Origin: an uncultured Actinomycetes bacterium
GTDB taxonomy: Bacteria > Actinomycetota > Acidimicrobiia > Acidimicrobiales > Microtrichaceae
Reading direction: 5' to 3'
Length of the DNA: 64,000 bases
NCBI GenBank assembly: GCA_903925745.1
Contig: CAIYGQ010000146.1
Coordinates: 31,076-95,075, forward strand
The position numbers and the translations under genes are program-made. Positions 37,653 to 45,587 of this stretch are shown here, piece after piece. The stretch's first letter is position 1, and every line of letters starts with the position of its first letter. The notes under the pieces were generated by a model. That model was not told the origin of the DNA, ran no database searches, and saw only the letters and a list, made by a program, of their open reading frames with translations.

Positions 37653-38203
37653 CCGGCCCGCACCTCCGCATCGACGGTCGTGGACGCACCCGAGGCGAAC
37701 GTCAACGTCACCGGAACGGTCTGGCCCTCGCTGAGGTCCCGCGCGAGGTCGAGGATCATCACGTGGAAGCCTCCCGGTTCGAGCGACACCGACCCACCGG
37801 CCGGCACCTGGATCTCCTGGACCTGCTGCATCGACATCATCCCCGACGAGTGATCCCCGTCCATCCCGTCCATCCCGTCCATGCCATCCATGCCATCCAT
37901 GCCATCCATCCCGTCCATCCCACCGGTGGTCTCGTGGAGCTGTGCCTCGGCGGCCACGTCGGTCGGGACCGAGACCGACACGAGCGCGTCGCCACCACCA
38001 CTCGCCGTCAGGGTCAGGTAGGCCGCCGAGTTGCCGCCGGCCGCGGCGACGCGAACCCACGGGTCCACCACGGCCGGGGTCGTCCGGGACGTCGATCCGT
38101 CCGGCGGGGCCTCCGCCGGCTCGTCGCTGCCGCAGGCCGGGAGCAGCACGGCGAGCAGGGCGACAGCACCGACGAGGAACGCATGGGGGGCTGGACGGTT
38201 CAC
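37649..38203 (-). CDS. PCuAC-family periplasmic copper chaperone with MDG repeat
   Basis: A 184-residue lipoprotein (lipobox LLPAC near residue 24) of the DUF461/PCu(A)C family, which delivers Cu(I) to the CuA site of cytochrome c oxidase with Sco1. Seen: DPWVRVAAAGGNSAAYLTL, QLHE with ligand His90, M122/M123/M125, and FHVM giving M125-X21-H147-X-M149. Between His90 and Met125 sits a seven-fold MDG repeat (96-116) that stretches the normal H-X10-M loop. Both ends overlap neighbours by 4 bp. Confidence 0.88.
   Translation of the reverse strand: MNRPAPHAFLVGAVALLAVLLPACGSDEPAEAPPDGSTSRTTPAVVDPWVRVAAAGGNSAAYLTLTASGGGDALVSVSVPTDVAAEAQLHETTGGMDGMDGMDGMDGMDGMDGMDGDHSSGMMSMQQVQEIQVPAGGSVSLEPGGFHVMILDLARDLSEGQTVPVTLTFASGASTTVDAEVRAG
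37856..37918 (-). repeat. 9-bp tandem repeat (7 copies) encoding MDG
   Basis: Seven consecutive 9-bp units of the form ATGGAYGGS encode Met-Asp-Gly seven times inside the PCuAC copper chaperone. Central units use GAT-GGC and outer ones GAC-GGG. The period is a multiple of three, so slippage would change copy number without breaking the frame. Confidence 0.9.
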
Positions 38204-38925
38204 ACTCGACCTCCTGGTCGGCTCGTGGTTGGCTCGGCATCGGGACGCTCACCGGCGAGCAGGCGTCGCAGGTCGGCGGCGATCGACGGGGCCGGGGTGC
38301 CGAAGGGCCAGGCGAGCACGACGCGGCCCGCGTCGTCGACCACGTACACGTCACCGGTGTGGGACACCTCGGGTTCGCCGTCGTCGCCGGCACGCACCGA
38401 GTAGTCGCCACCGAACGCCGTGACTGCGGCACGGAGGACGGCGTCGTCGTCGGTGCGGTGGCTGGTCGCATCGGGCAGGAACGCACCGACGTAACCGGTG
38501 AGCACCGCCGAGGTGTCCCGGGCGGGATCGACCGTCACGACGTCGACCGCGACGCGGGCCCGCTCCCCGGGCGTCAGCTCCGCGAGCGACCTCCGCAGGT
38601 CCGACAGGGTGGTCGGGCAGACGTCGGGACAGGAGGTGAACCCGAAGTAGACGAGCCGGAGCCCACCCGGTGCGGCGACGAACCCCGGGTCGTCGACGGG
38701 GTCGACCGACGGGACGGCCACCGCCGAGACCGAACGGACCGGAGTGCGCTGGTAGCCGGCGAACCCCTCGGCGCCACCGGTTCCGTCGACCGGCGGCGAT
38801 GCGGACGGATCCGACGATGCGCACGCCGCGGACGCGGCCACCAGGACCAGGGCCACCACGGCCACCGCCGGCCCCCTGGGACATCGGCGGACACGGACCG
38901 ACCGGCGTGAGTCCCGCACCTGCAC
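38200..38925 (-). CDS. Sco1/SenC-family copper assembly protein
   Basis: A 241-residue membrane-anchored thioredoxin-fold protein that metallates cytochrome c oxidase CuA. Seen: an N-terminal hydrophobic anchor ending in AASAAC, FGFTSCPDVCPTTL with the CXXXC copper ligands, TVDPARDT, and SHTGDVYVVD with the ligand His. GTG 38925 is chosen because TACGGT (minus strand, 38937-38932) lies exactly 6 nt upstream. A start at 38952 would place that box inside the gene. It overlaps the PCuAC start by 4 bp. Confidence 0.88.
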   Translation of the reverse strand: MQVRDSRRSVRVRRCPRGPAVAVVALVLVAASAACASSDPSASPPVDGTGGAEGFAGYQRTPVRSVSAVAVPSVDPVDDPGFVAAPGGLRLVYFGFTSCPDVCPTTLSDLRRSLAELTPGERARVAVDVVTVDPARDTSAVLTGYVGAFLPDATSHRTDDDAVLRAAVTAFGGDYSVRAGDDGEPEVSHTGDVYVVDDAGRVVLAWPFGTPAPSIAADLRRLLAGERPDAEPTTSRPGGRV

Positions 38926-38996
38926 GGCCGCACCGTAGCCAGACCGGATCATCCGAGGAACTCGGCCGACCGGGACGGCGAGCCGCGGGCGGCGCC

Positions 38997-39404
38997 TCAG
39001 CGGAGCGCGTCGATGTACGCGACCAGGGAGTCGACCTCTTCGGGCGACAGGTCACGGGCGGGCATGGCGGCGCTGTAGCCCGCCACCCGCTGGGCCGACG
39101 GATCGAGGATCGACTGGCGCAGGTAGGCGTCGTCGGCCGTGACCGTCCCACCCCCCTCGAGCGACACCTGCGAACCGGCCAGTCCCTTCATGGTGGGACC
39201 GACGCCGTCGGAACCGTCGACGCTGTGGCAGGCGGCGCAGCCGTTCGAGTTGAACAGCTGCTTGCCCTCGGCCGCGGCGCCGGTCACCGGCGGCCCCGAG
39301 GACTCCTCACCACCGGAGCAGGCGGCCGCGGCGCCGATCGACACGACGGCGAACAGGGCGGCGACCCAGCGGAGGCCGGGACGGGATGCGGCTCGGTCGG
39401 TCAT
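38997..39404 (-). CDS. Monohaem cytochrome c, membrane-anchored
   Basis: A 135-residue c-type cytochrome. It has an N-terminal hydrophobic leader with a Cys-Ser-Gly-Gly segment after AAAA (possible lipoprotein), haem motif NGCAACHSVDG near residue 55, and distal Met in YSAAMPARDLSPEE. The pattern fits the small cytochrome c/CtaC-like family donating electrons to a terminal oxidase. ATG 39404 has TAGGGT 6 nt upstream. It precedes the Sco1 operon on the same strand, which supports a respiratory role. Confidence 0.85.
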   Translation of the reverse strand: MTDRAASRPGLRWVAALFAVVSIGAAAACSGGEESSGPPVTGAAAEGKQLFNSNGCAACHSVDGSDGVGPTMKGLAGSQVSLEGGGTVTADDAYLRQSILDPSAQRVAGYSAAMPARDLSPEEVDSLVAYIDALR

Positions 39405-39410
39405 GAGCCA

Positions 39411-39451
39411 ACCCTAACCGGGCACCGGTCCCGCCATCGGGGCGCCACAAT
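39411..39451. promoter_or_regulatory. Divergent -10 boxes for cytochrome c and lnt
   Basis: The 53-bp gap carries TAGGGT on the minus strand (39416-39411), 6 nt before ATG 39404, and CACAAT on the plus strand (39446-39451), 6 nt before GTG 39458. Neither gene has a Shine-Dalgarno. Confidence 0.45.
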
Positions 39452-39457
39452 GGTCCG

Positions 39458-40996
39458 GTGGAGCAGGGTCCGACGTCGAACGTGACCCCGCTGCGGGCCG
39501 GGCCCGACCCGGCCCCGGCCAGCCGCCGGGGTGGCCGGTCCCTGCCCGTGCTGGTGGTGGCGTCGCTCGCGGCGGGAGCCGCCATCTGCGTGTCCATGCC
39601 CCCGTGGGGCTGGTGGCCGCTCGCGCTGGTGGGTGTCGCGCTGTGGATCTGGCTGCTCGACGGACTCTCGGCCCGGCAGCGGTTCGTGTGCTCCTACCTG
39701 GTCGGCGTCGCCTGGTTCGGGCCGTCCACCCTGTGGATGTGGCGGCTGACCGCCCCGGGGTACGTCGCGGCGGTGCTGCTCGGCTGGGGCACGCTCGTCG
39801 GACTGGTGGGAGTCGCCGCCACCCGCGACCAGCGACGGGTCCTGATGCTGCCGGCCGGGATCGTCCTGTTCGAGTGGTTCCACACGCACGCCCCGTTCGG
39901 GGGGATCCCGCTGTCGATGCTCGCCACCAGCCAGGCGGCGGCCCCGCTGCGACCGATCGCCGCCGTGGGCGGACCCCTGCTGCTGGGCGGGGCGGTCGCC
40001 GCCCTGGGCGCCGCGGCCTACCTGGCCGTCCGTGGCCGCTGGAAGCCGTCGGCGCTGATCCTGCTCGTGGTGGTCGGCGTCGCGCTGGCGGGGGTGGCCG
40101 TGCCCCTCGGGTCGTCCTCCGGCTCGGTCCGGGTGGCGGCGGTCCAGGGGGGCGGCCCCCAGGGGACCCGGTTCGCCGAGGCCGACACCGAGCCCGTGCT
40201 CGAGCGCCACCTGGCGGCGAGCCGGACGATCGAGCCGGGTTCGGTCGACCTGGTGGTCTGGCCTGAGAACATCGTGAACATCGAGGGGCCGTTCGAACAG
40301 CACCCGTGGGCCGAGCGCCTCCGACGGGAGGCGGCCCGGGTGGGCGCGCCCATCATGGTCGGCGTCGTCGAGGGGGTGGGCGACACCGAGTTCGTGAACT
40401 ACGTCGTGGTGGTCCAGCCCGACGGGTCGATCACGGGCCGCTTCGACAAGGAGCGCCGCGTCCCCTTCGGCGAGTACGTCCCGCTGCGCGGCCTGTTCGA
40501 GTCCTTCGCCGCCGGGCAGCTGCCACCCCGGGACCAGATCCCGGGGGTGGGCACGGCGATGGTGCCGACGCCGGTGGGCGACGCAGCGGTGGCGATCAGC
40601 TGGGAGGTCTTCTTCTCCCGCCGGGTGCGCGAGGGTGTTCGGGCCGGTGGCGAGTTCGTCACGAATCCGACCAACGGGTCCAGCTACTGGCTCACCCAGA
40701 TCCAGACCCAACAGGTCGCCCAGTCCCAGCTCCGGGCCAGCGAGTCCGGTCGGTGGCTCGTCCAGGCCGCCCCCACCGGGTTCTCGGCCATCGTGGACCC
40801 GAGGGGCAGGCTGCTCCAGCGCAGCGACGTGGGCGAGGCGACCGTCCTCCGGGCCACGATCGAACGCCTGGAGGGCACCACACCCGCCCAGTCCACAGGC
40901 GACCTGATCCCCATGGTGCTGGCGGGCGGCGTGGTCTTCTCGCTCCTGACCGCCGAGTGGATGCGGCGCCGGAGCGCCGTGCCGACCCGGGCCTGA
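39458..40996 (+). CDS. lnt: Apolipoprotein N-acyltransferase homologue with Ser at the catalytic Cys
   Basis: A 512-residue protein with an N-terminal block of about six hydrophobic helices (GAAICVSMPPWGWWPLALVG onward) and a nitrilase domain, the Lnt layout that N-acylates lipoproteins. Catalytic Glu270 (WPEN) and Lys331 (FDKERRVPFGEYVP) are present. The nucleophile position reads AISWEVFF with Ser381 (AGC at 40598-40600) where Lnt normally has Cys in ICWE/ICYE. Spacing (270/331/381) matches E. coli 267/335/387. Activity is therefore uncertain. A 23-bp tandem duplication spans its stop codon. Confidence 0.85.
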   Translation: MEQGPTSNVTPLRAGPDPAPASRRGGRSLPVLVVASLAAGAAICVSMPPWGWWPLALVGVALWIWLLDGLSARQRFVCSYLVGVAWFGPSTLWMWRLTAPGYVAAVLLGWGTLVGLVGVAATRDQRRVLMLPAGIVLFEWFHTHAPFGGIPLSMLATSQAAAPLRPIAAVGGPLLLGGAVAALGAAAYLAVRGRWKPSALILLVVVGVALAGVAVPLGSSSGSVRVAAVQGGGPQGTRFAEADTEPVLERHLAASRTIEPGSVDLVVWPENIVNIEGPFEQHPWAERLRREAARVGAPIMVGVVEGVGDTEFVNYVVVVQPDGSITGRFDKERRVPFGEYVPLRGLFESFAAGQLPPRDQIPGVGTAMVPTPVGDAAVAISWEVFFSRRVREGVRAGGEFVTNPTNGSSYWLTQIQTQQVAQSQLRASESGRWLVQAAPTGFSAIVDPRGRLLQRSDVGEATVLRATIERLEGTTPAQSTGDLIPMVLAGGVVFSLLTAEWMRRRSAVPTRA

Positions 40997-41017
40997 GCGC
41001 CGTGCCGACCCGGGCCT
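40972..41017. repeat. Exact 23-bp tandem duplication across the lnt stop codon
   Basis: Units 40972-40994 and 40995-41017 are identical and start GAGCGCCGTGCCGACC. The lnt TGA sits at the unit junction (40994-40996), and the second copy repeats the last codons beyond the stop in another frame. The gap to the next start at 41076 holds nothing else clear. Confidence 0.9.
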
Positions 41018-41075
41018 GAGCGGCCCGGGGGCCCTACTTGACCGTCCGGGAACCCACCGGCGAGGCTTGGCTGCC

Positions 41076-42407
41076 ATGCGCGACGGCTCCGACCCCCGCG
41101 GGACACCGCTCGGTGCAGCCCGGCGGCCCCTCCCGGGCCCCGACGACCCGCTGTGGATCGCGCTCCTGACCTACCGCGGCAAGCCCCACGTGGGCGGCCA
41201 GGGGGTGTACGTCCGACACCTGGCCCGCGCCCTGCACCGCTCCGGACACCACGTGGAGGTCCTCTCCGGACAGCCCTACCCGGTGGTGGACGAGACCATC
41301 CCGCTGGTCGAGCTGCCCAGCCTGGACATCTACAACGACCACTTCCCCATGCGGATGCCGGGCCTCTGGGAACTGCGGGACCGCTGGGACTGGCTCGAGG
41401 TGACGGCCTTCTCCTCGGGGACGTTCCCCGAGCCGCTGGCGTTCTCCATGCGGGCCTGGGACCACCTCCACCGTCGACCCGGCGCGTTCGACCTGGTCCA
41501 CGACAACCAGTGCATGGGCTACGGACTCCTGCTCATGGAGCGCGACGGCCTGCCCGTGCTCGGCACCATCCACCATCCGATCACGGTGGACCGCCGTCTG
41601 GAGATGGAGCACGCCGAGAGCCCCCGGCAGCGCTGGTCCAAGGCCCGCTGGTACGCGTTCACGAAGATGCAGACCCGGGTCGCCAAGCGCCTGCGGCGGG
41701 TGATCACCGTGTCGCAGTCGTCCTATGCCGACATCTGCCGGGACCACCTGGTGTCCCCGGAGCGGCTGCACATCGTCCCGGTCGGAGTCGACCCCGATCT
41801 GTTCACCCCCGACCCGTCGGTGGCCCGTGTGCCGCACCAGATCATCTCGACCGCCTCCTCCGTCGTGGCCAGGATGGGCCAGCGGTACCTGCTGGAGGCG
41901 CTGGCCAAGCTCCGCACCGAGTTCCCCGACCTTCGGCTGGTCATGGTGGGCCGCCTGAAGGAGGGGTCGGCCGCCCAGCGGACGATCGAGACGCTGGGAC
42001 TGTCCGACGCCGTCGAGTTCGTCTCCGGGGTGTCCGACGAGCGCATCGTAGAGCTCTACAACTCCTCGGCGGCCGCGGTCGTCCCCTCGTTGTACGAGGG
42101 GTTCTCGCTGCCGGCGATCGAGGCGATGAGCACGGGCTGTCCGCTGGTCGCGACGACCGGTGGTGCCATCCCCGAGGTGGCCGGACCGGACGGTGAGACC
42201 TGCTTCGCCGTCGCCCCCGGGGACGCCGAGGCGCTCGCCGCGGGCATCCGCCGGGTGCTGCACGACCCCGCCGCCGCGGCCCGGGTCGGTGCCGCTGGCC
42301 GTGAGCGGGTGATCAACCGGTGGAGCTGGGCCCACACCGCCGATCGAACCGTCGAGCACTACCGGGCGTTGATCGACGAGGTCCGCGCCGAGCGGGCGTC
42401 CCGGTGA
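41076..42407 (+). CDS. Family 4-type glycosyltransferase (GT-B)
   Basis: A 443-residue GT-B enzyme. The N-terminal domain has IALLTYRGKPHVGGQGVYVR with the glycine-rich loop. The C-terminal domain has VGVDPDLFTP, LVMVGRLKEG and the donor-binding EX7E motif in YEGFSLPAIEAMSTGCPLVA. ATG 41076 is preferred over TTG 41067. It begins a tightly spaced operon with a methyltransferase and a QW-motif protein, so the product is probably a small glycolipid or surface glycan (inference). Confidence 0.85.
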   Translation: MRDGSDPRGTPLGAARRPLPGPDDPLWIALLTYRGKPHVGGQGVYVRHLARALHRSGHHVEVLSGQPYPVVDETIPLVELPSLDIYNDHFPMRMPGLWELRDRWDWLEVTAFSSGTFPEPLAFSMRAWDHLHRRPGAFDLVHDNQCMGYGLLLMERDGLPVLGTIHHPITVDRRLEMEHAESPRQRWSKARWYAFTKMQTRVAKRLRRVITVSQSSYADICRDHLVSPERLHIVPVGVDPDLFTPDPSVARVPHQIISTASSVVARMGQRYLLEALAKLRTEFPDLRLVMVGRLKEGSAAQRTIETLGLSDAVEFVSGVSDERIVELYNSSAAAVVPSLYEGFSLPAIEAMSTGCPLVATTGGAIPEVAGPDGETCFAVAPGDAEALAAGIRRVLHDPAAAARVGAAGRERVINRWSWAHTADRTVEHYRALIDEVRAERASR

Positions 42408-42417
42408 GGACCCGGTC

Positions 42418-43191
42418 GTGCTGACGGTCGACTACTCGCGACTCGGACTGCGTCCCGGTGACCGCGTCCTGGACCTGGGCGCCGGGGCCGGCCGGCACTC
42501 CTTCGAGTGCTTCCGCCGGGGAGCCGACGTCGTGGCCTTCGACTACGGCTACGAGGAACTGCCCCCGGTCCGCGACCTGTTCTGGGCCATGCAGGACGCC
42601 GGCGAGGCACCGGCCGAGGCCCGGGCCGCGTGCATCAACGGCGACGCGTGCCGCCTGCCCTTCGCCGACGACAGCTTCGATCGGATCATCTGCTCCGAAG
42701 TGTTCGAGCACATCCCCGACGACACCGGCGCGATGGCCGAGCTCACACGGGTGCTCCGGCCGGGCGGCGTGCTGGCCGCCACGGTTCCGGCGTGGTTCCC
42801 CGAGAAGGTGTGCTGGGCGCTGTCGGCCGAGTACCACGCCCCGCTCGCCACCGGCGGGCACGTCCGGATCTACACCGAGGGACTGCTCCGCCAGCGGCTC
42901 AGCGACGCCGGCCTGGTTCCCGAGGGGTCGCACCGGGCCCACGCCCTGCACTCGCCGTACTGGTGGCTGCGGTGCGTCTTCGGGCCCACCAACGACCAGA
43001 ACCCGCTCGTGCAGGCGTACCACCGGCTCCTGGTCTGGGACATCGCGAAGGCCCCGGCGCTCACCCGCACCACCGAACGGATCCTGAACCCCGTGCTCGG
43101 CAAGAGCATCGTCGTCTACGCGCGCAAGCCGGGGGCCCGACCCAGCAGCCGCGCCGGGCGCGAGCGGAACGCGGAGGTCGTCGGTGTCTGA
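42418..43191 (+). CDS. Class I SAM-dependent methyltransferase
   Basis: A 257-residue Methyltransf_11-type enzyme. Seen: motif I VLDLGAGAGRHSFECFRRG (15-33), the acidic FDYGYEEL, CRLPFADDSFDRIICSEVFEHI (motifs II/III) and VLRPGGVLAATVP. It starts 10 nt after the GT4 stop and overlaps the next gene by 8 bp. Context suggests that it methylates the product of the neighbouring glycosyltransferase, which is not proven. Confidence 0.85.
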   Translation: MLTVDYSRLGLRPGDRVLDLGAGAGRHSFECFRRGADVVAFDYGYEELPPVRDLFWAMQDAGEAPAEARAACINGDACRLPFADDSFDRIICSEVFEHIPDDTGAMAELTRVLRPGGVLAATVPAWFPEKVCWALSAEYHAPLATGGHVRIYTEGLLRQRLSDAGLVPEGSHRAHALHSPYWWLRCVFGPTNDQNPLVQAYHRLLVWDIAKAPALTRTTERILNPVLGKSIVVYARKPGARPSSRAGRERNAEVVGV

Positions 43192-44260
43192 GCACCATCT
43201 GGTCGACGTGGACGGGATCGTGACCGGCGCGGAGCTCCGGGCCACGGTCGATGCGATCGCCGAGTGGCAGCTCGACACGGGGATGGTCCCGTGGTTCCCG
43301 GGCGGACACGCAGACGTCTGGAACCACACCGAGGCGCTGATGGCCCTGATGCTCGGGGGCCACCGGATCCAGGCCGAACTCGGATTCGAGTGGCTCCGCT
43401 CGACCCAGCGATCCGACGGGTCCTGGCACCAGTACTACGTCGCCGACGGCGTCGAACAGGACAAGCTCGACGCGAACTGCTGCGCCTACGTCGCGGCCGG
43501 CGCGTGGTTCCACTGGCTGATGTACGGCGACCGCGGCGCGCTCGAGTCGCTGTGGCCGATGGTGGAGTCCGCGATCGACTTCGTGCTGGACCTGCAGACG
43601 CCCCGGGGCGAGATCCTCTGGGCCCGCCACGCGGACGGCACCCCGTGGAGCTTCGCCCTGCTGACCGGGTCGTCGTCGATCTGCCACAGCCTGCGCTGCG
43701 CCGTGGCCGTGGCCGGGGCGCTCGGCCACGAGCGGCCCGACTGGGAGCTGTCGGCCGCCCGGCTCGCCCGGGTGATCCGTGAGGATCCCGAGGCATTCGC
43801 CCCGAAGCACCGCTGGGCCATGGACTGGTACTACCCGGTGCTGGGTGGCGCGATCACCGGCGCGGAGGGACGTGCCCGGCTGGCCGCCCGGTTCGACGCC
43901 TTCGTGACCGATGGGTGGGGGGTGCGCTGCGTGTCGGACCGTCCGTGGATCACAGCGGCCGAGACCTGTGAGTGCGCCATGGCCCACCTGGCGGTCGGCG
44001 ACCGGGACCGGGCGGTCGAGATGTTCCGCTGGTCCCAGCGGCTGCGCACCGCCGAGGACCGCTACTGGACCGGGATCGTCCTGCCCGACGAGGTGCACTT
44101 CCCGGGCGGCGAGCAGTCGACCTACACCGCCTCGGCGGTGATCCTGGCGGCCGACGCCCTGAGCGGCGGCTCCCCGGCGAGTTCCCTGTTCAGCGACCAC
44201 GACCACTTCCCGCCGCTGATCGACACGCACGCCGAGTCCGATGCCGTCGAGCCGTCCTGA
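43184..44260 (+). CDS. Prenyltransferase/squalene-cyclase-like alpha-barrel protein
   Basis: A 358-residue, helix-rich protein with repeated Trp/Gln segments. WLRSTQRSDGSWHQYY near residue 70 is a good QW motif of the terpenoid-cyclase/prenyltransferase alpha6-alpha6 barrel. DANCCAYVAAGAWFHW and TGIVLPDEVHFPGGEQSTYTAS are further conserved-looking blocks. The class II cyclase DXDD motif is absent, so it is unlikely to be a squalene cyclase. A glycan-binding or hydrolase-like barrel is possible. It overlaps the methyltransferase upstream and the next gene downstream by 20 bp. Confidence 0.7.
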   Translation: MSEHHLVDVDGIVTGAELRATVDAIAEWQLDTGMVPWFPGGHADVWNHTEALMALMLGGHRIQAELGFEWLRSTQRSDGSWHQYYVADGVEQDKLDANCCAYVAAGAWFHWLMYGDRGALESLWPMVESAIDFVLDLQTPRGEILWARHADGTPWSFALLTGSSSICHSLRCAVAVAGALGHERPDWELSAARLARVIREDPEAFAPKHRWAMDWYYPVLGGAITGAEGRARLAARFDAFVTDGWGVRCVSDRPWITAAETCECAMAHLAVGDRDRAVEMFRWSQRLRTAEDRYWTGIVLPDEVHFPGGEQSTYTASAVILAADALSGGSPASSLFSDHDHFPPLIDTHAESDAVEPS

Positions 44261-44717
44261 ACGGCGTCGGGTCCTGCGACCCGCAGCAGTCGCACTCCTC
44301 GTCGGTCTCGCCCTGACCGGTCTCGCCCTGGTCGGGACCGCCCCGGTCGGGGCCCAGGACGACCCGGGCGAGCCGGCACCGGGAACGGGGACGGCCCAGA
44401 CGACGGTGCCGCCGCTGCGCCCTCCGACCACCCTGGCGCCCGACGACCCGGTGATCCAGGGGTCCGACTGCGGACCCGGCAACATCGTCCGACCCCCCTA
44501 CTGCGGACAGGAGCCCGAGAGCCGGGACGATCCCGGCGGCTGGCTCCAGGTCAGCCTGTTCTTCCTGGTGTGCATCGTGGTCGTCGGCATGGTCGCCTTC
44601 GTCTGGTGGCGGTCGCGGGTCGCCCGTCGGGAACGGGCCGAGGCCGGACTGGACCCGGTCAGCGTCGCCCGTCGGGCCGGTCAGGGCCTGCGACCCGGCG
44701 AGTCACCCGAACCGTGA
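44241..44717 (+). CDS. Hypothetical secreted/anchored protein with one C-terminal TM
   Basis: A 158-residue protein. Basic N-terminus plus hydrophobic stretch VALLVGLALTGLALVGTAPVG and then AQ is a plausible signal peptide. A Pro/Thr-rich linker and a small Cys-containing segment (DCGPGNIVRPPYCGQ) follow. Then comes a transmembrane helix (SLFFLVCIVVVGMVAFVW) with a basic cytoplasmic tail. Not recognised. It overlaps genes on both sides (20 bp and GTGA), so it belongs to the GT4 operon. Confidence 0.6.
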   Translation: MPSSRPERRRVLRPAAVALLVGLALTGLALVGTAPVGAQDDPGEPAPGTGTAQTTVPPLRPPTTLAPDDPVIQGSDCGPGNIVRPPYCGQEPESRDDPGGWLQVSLFFLVCIVVVGMVAFVWWRSRVARRERAEAGLDPVSVARRAGQGLRPGESPEP

Positions 44718-45553
44718 CCGACCACGGCCGTCGGCGGCTCCTGGGCCTGGCCGGTGCCGGTGTGGCGGGCGCAGCGATCGGGGCGACGACCGCAGGTGCG
44801 GCGGTGGCGGCCACGGCCGACGGCGGCGACGACGCCGCCGCCCAGGAGGCCCGCGAGGCGACCTGGACCACCGACCGACCGCTCGGTGTCCGCCGGGTCT
44901 GGTGGAGCGTCCCGACGTCGGCGCCGCTGCTGTCGCTGACCTTCGACGACGGGCCCGATCCACTGTTCACCCCCCGGATCCTGGACGCGCTCCGTGACGC
45001 CGACGCCCGGGCCACGTTCTTCATGATGGGCGCCATGCTCGAACGCCACCCCGATCTGGGTCGTCGCGTCGTCGACGAGGGTCACGAGGTCGGCAACCAC
45101 ACGTGGTCGCACGAGAACCTGGCGTTCCAGGACGAGCCCGGCATCCGGGAGCAACTGGAGCGCTGCCACGAGGTGCTCACCGGAACGCTCGGGGTGACAC
45201 CCACCTGGTTCCGGCCACCGCGGGGCGCCCTGCCGGGCGCCGCCCTGCGCATCGCCGCCGAGCTCGGCTACGACACCGCCATCTGGTCGGTGTCGCGCAC
45301 CCTGAGCGAGGTCGGCACACCGCAACGGATCACCGAGCAGCTCGCCGAAGGGCTGGAACCCGGGGCGATCGTCGACCTGCACGACTCCATCGGCCGGGGC
45401 AACTTCATGCTGCCCTTCTCGGGCCTCCGTGACGAACTGGCAGCCAAGCGCGAGGTCGAGGTGGTCGGGCTCCCGGATGTGCTCGCGGCCGCGGCCCGCT
45501 CCGGACTGCGTTCGGTGACGCTCAGCGAACTCGTCCGCTCGTCGCAGGCCTGA
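44714..45553 (+). CDS. Polysaccharide deacetylase (CE4) with Tat-like signal
   Basis: A 279-residue secreted NodB-type deacetylase. GRRRLLGLAGAGVAGAA resembles a twin-arginine signal. The catalytic domain shows TFDDGPD (76-82), HTWSH (129-133, zinc ligands), RPPRG, and a closing IVDLHDS. It probably removes N-acetyl groups from peptidoglycan or a surface polysaccharide. The start GTG 44714 overlaps the preceding stop, linking it to the GT4/methyltransferase/QW-motif operon. Confidence 0.9.
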   Translation: MTDHGRRRLLGLAGAGVAGAAIGATTAGAAVAATADGGDDAAAQEAREATWTTDRPLGVRRVWWSVPTSAPLLSLTFDDGPDPLFTPRILDALRDADARATFFMMGAMLERHPDLGRRVVDEGHEVGNHTWSHENLAFQDEPGIREQLERCHEVLTGTLGVTPTWFRPPRGALPGAALRIAAELGYDTAIWSVSRTLSEVGTPQRITEQLAEGLEPGAIVDLHDSIGRGNFMLPFSGLRDELAAKREVEVVGLPDVLAAAARSGLRSVTLSELVRSSQA

Positions 45554-45567
45554 GCGGCGGCGGACCT

Positions 45568-45587
45568 GCGGGTTCAGCCGGGTTCAG
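45568..45587. repeat. Short 10-bp tandem duplication across a methyltransferase stop
   Basis: CGGGTTCAGC and CGGGTTCAGT lie head to tail. The second unit holds the stop codon (minus-strand TGA at 45586-45584) of the gene that ends here. This is a shorter case of the stop-spanning duplications seen at other gene ends. Confidence 0.5.

Noticed and set aside
37856..37918. CRISPR-like repeat array
   Set aside because: Units are contiguous 9-mers without spacers and are in frame, encoding MDG inside a copper chaperone.
43184..44260. Squalene-hopene or other class II terpene cyclase
   Set aside because: A QW motif is present but the catalytic DXDD motif is missing and the protein is about half the usual length.
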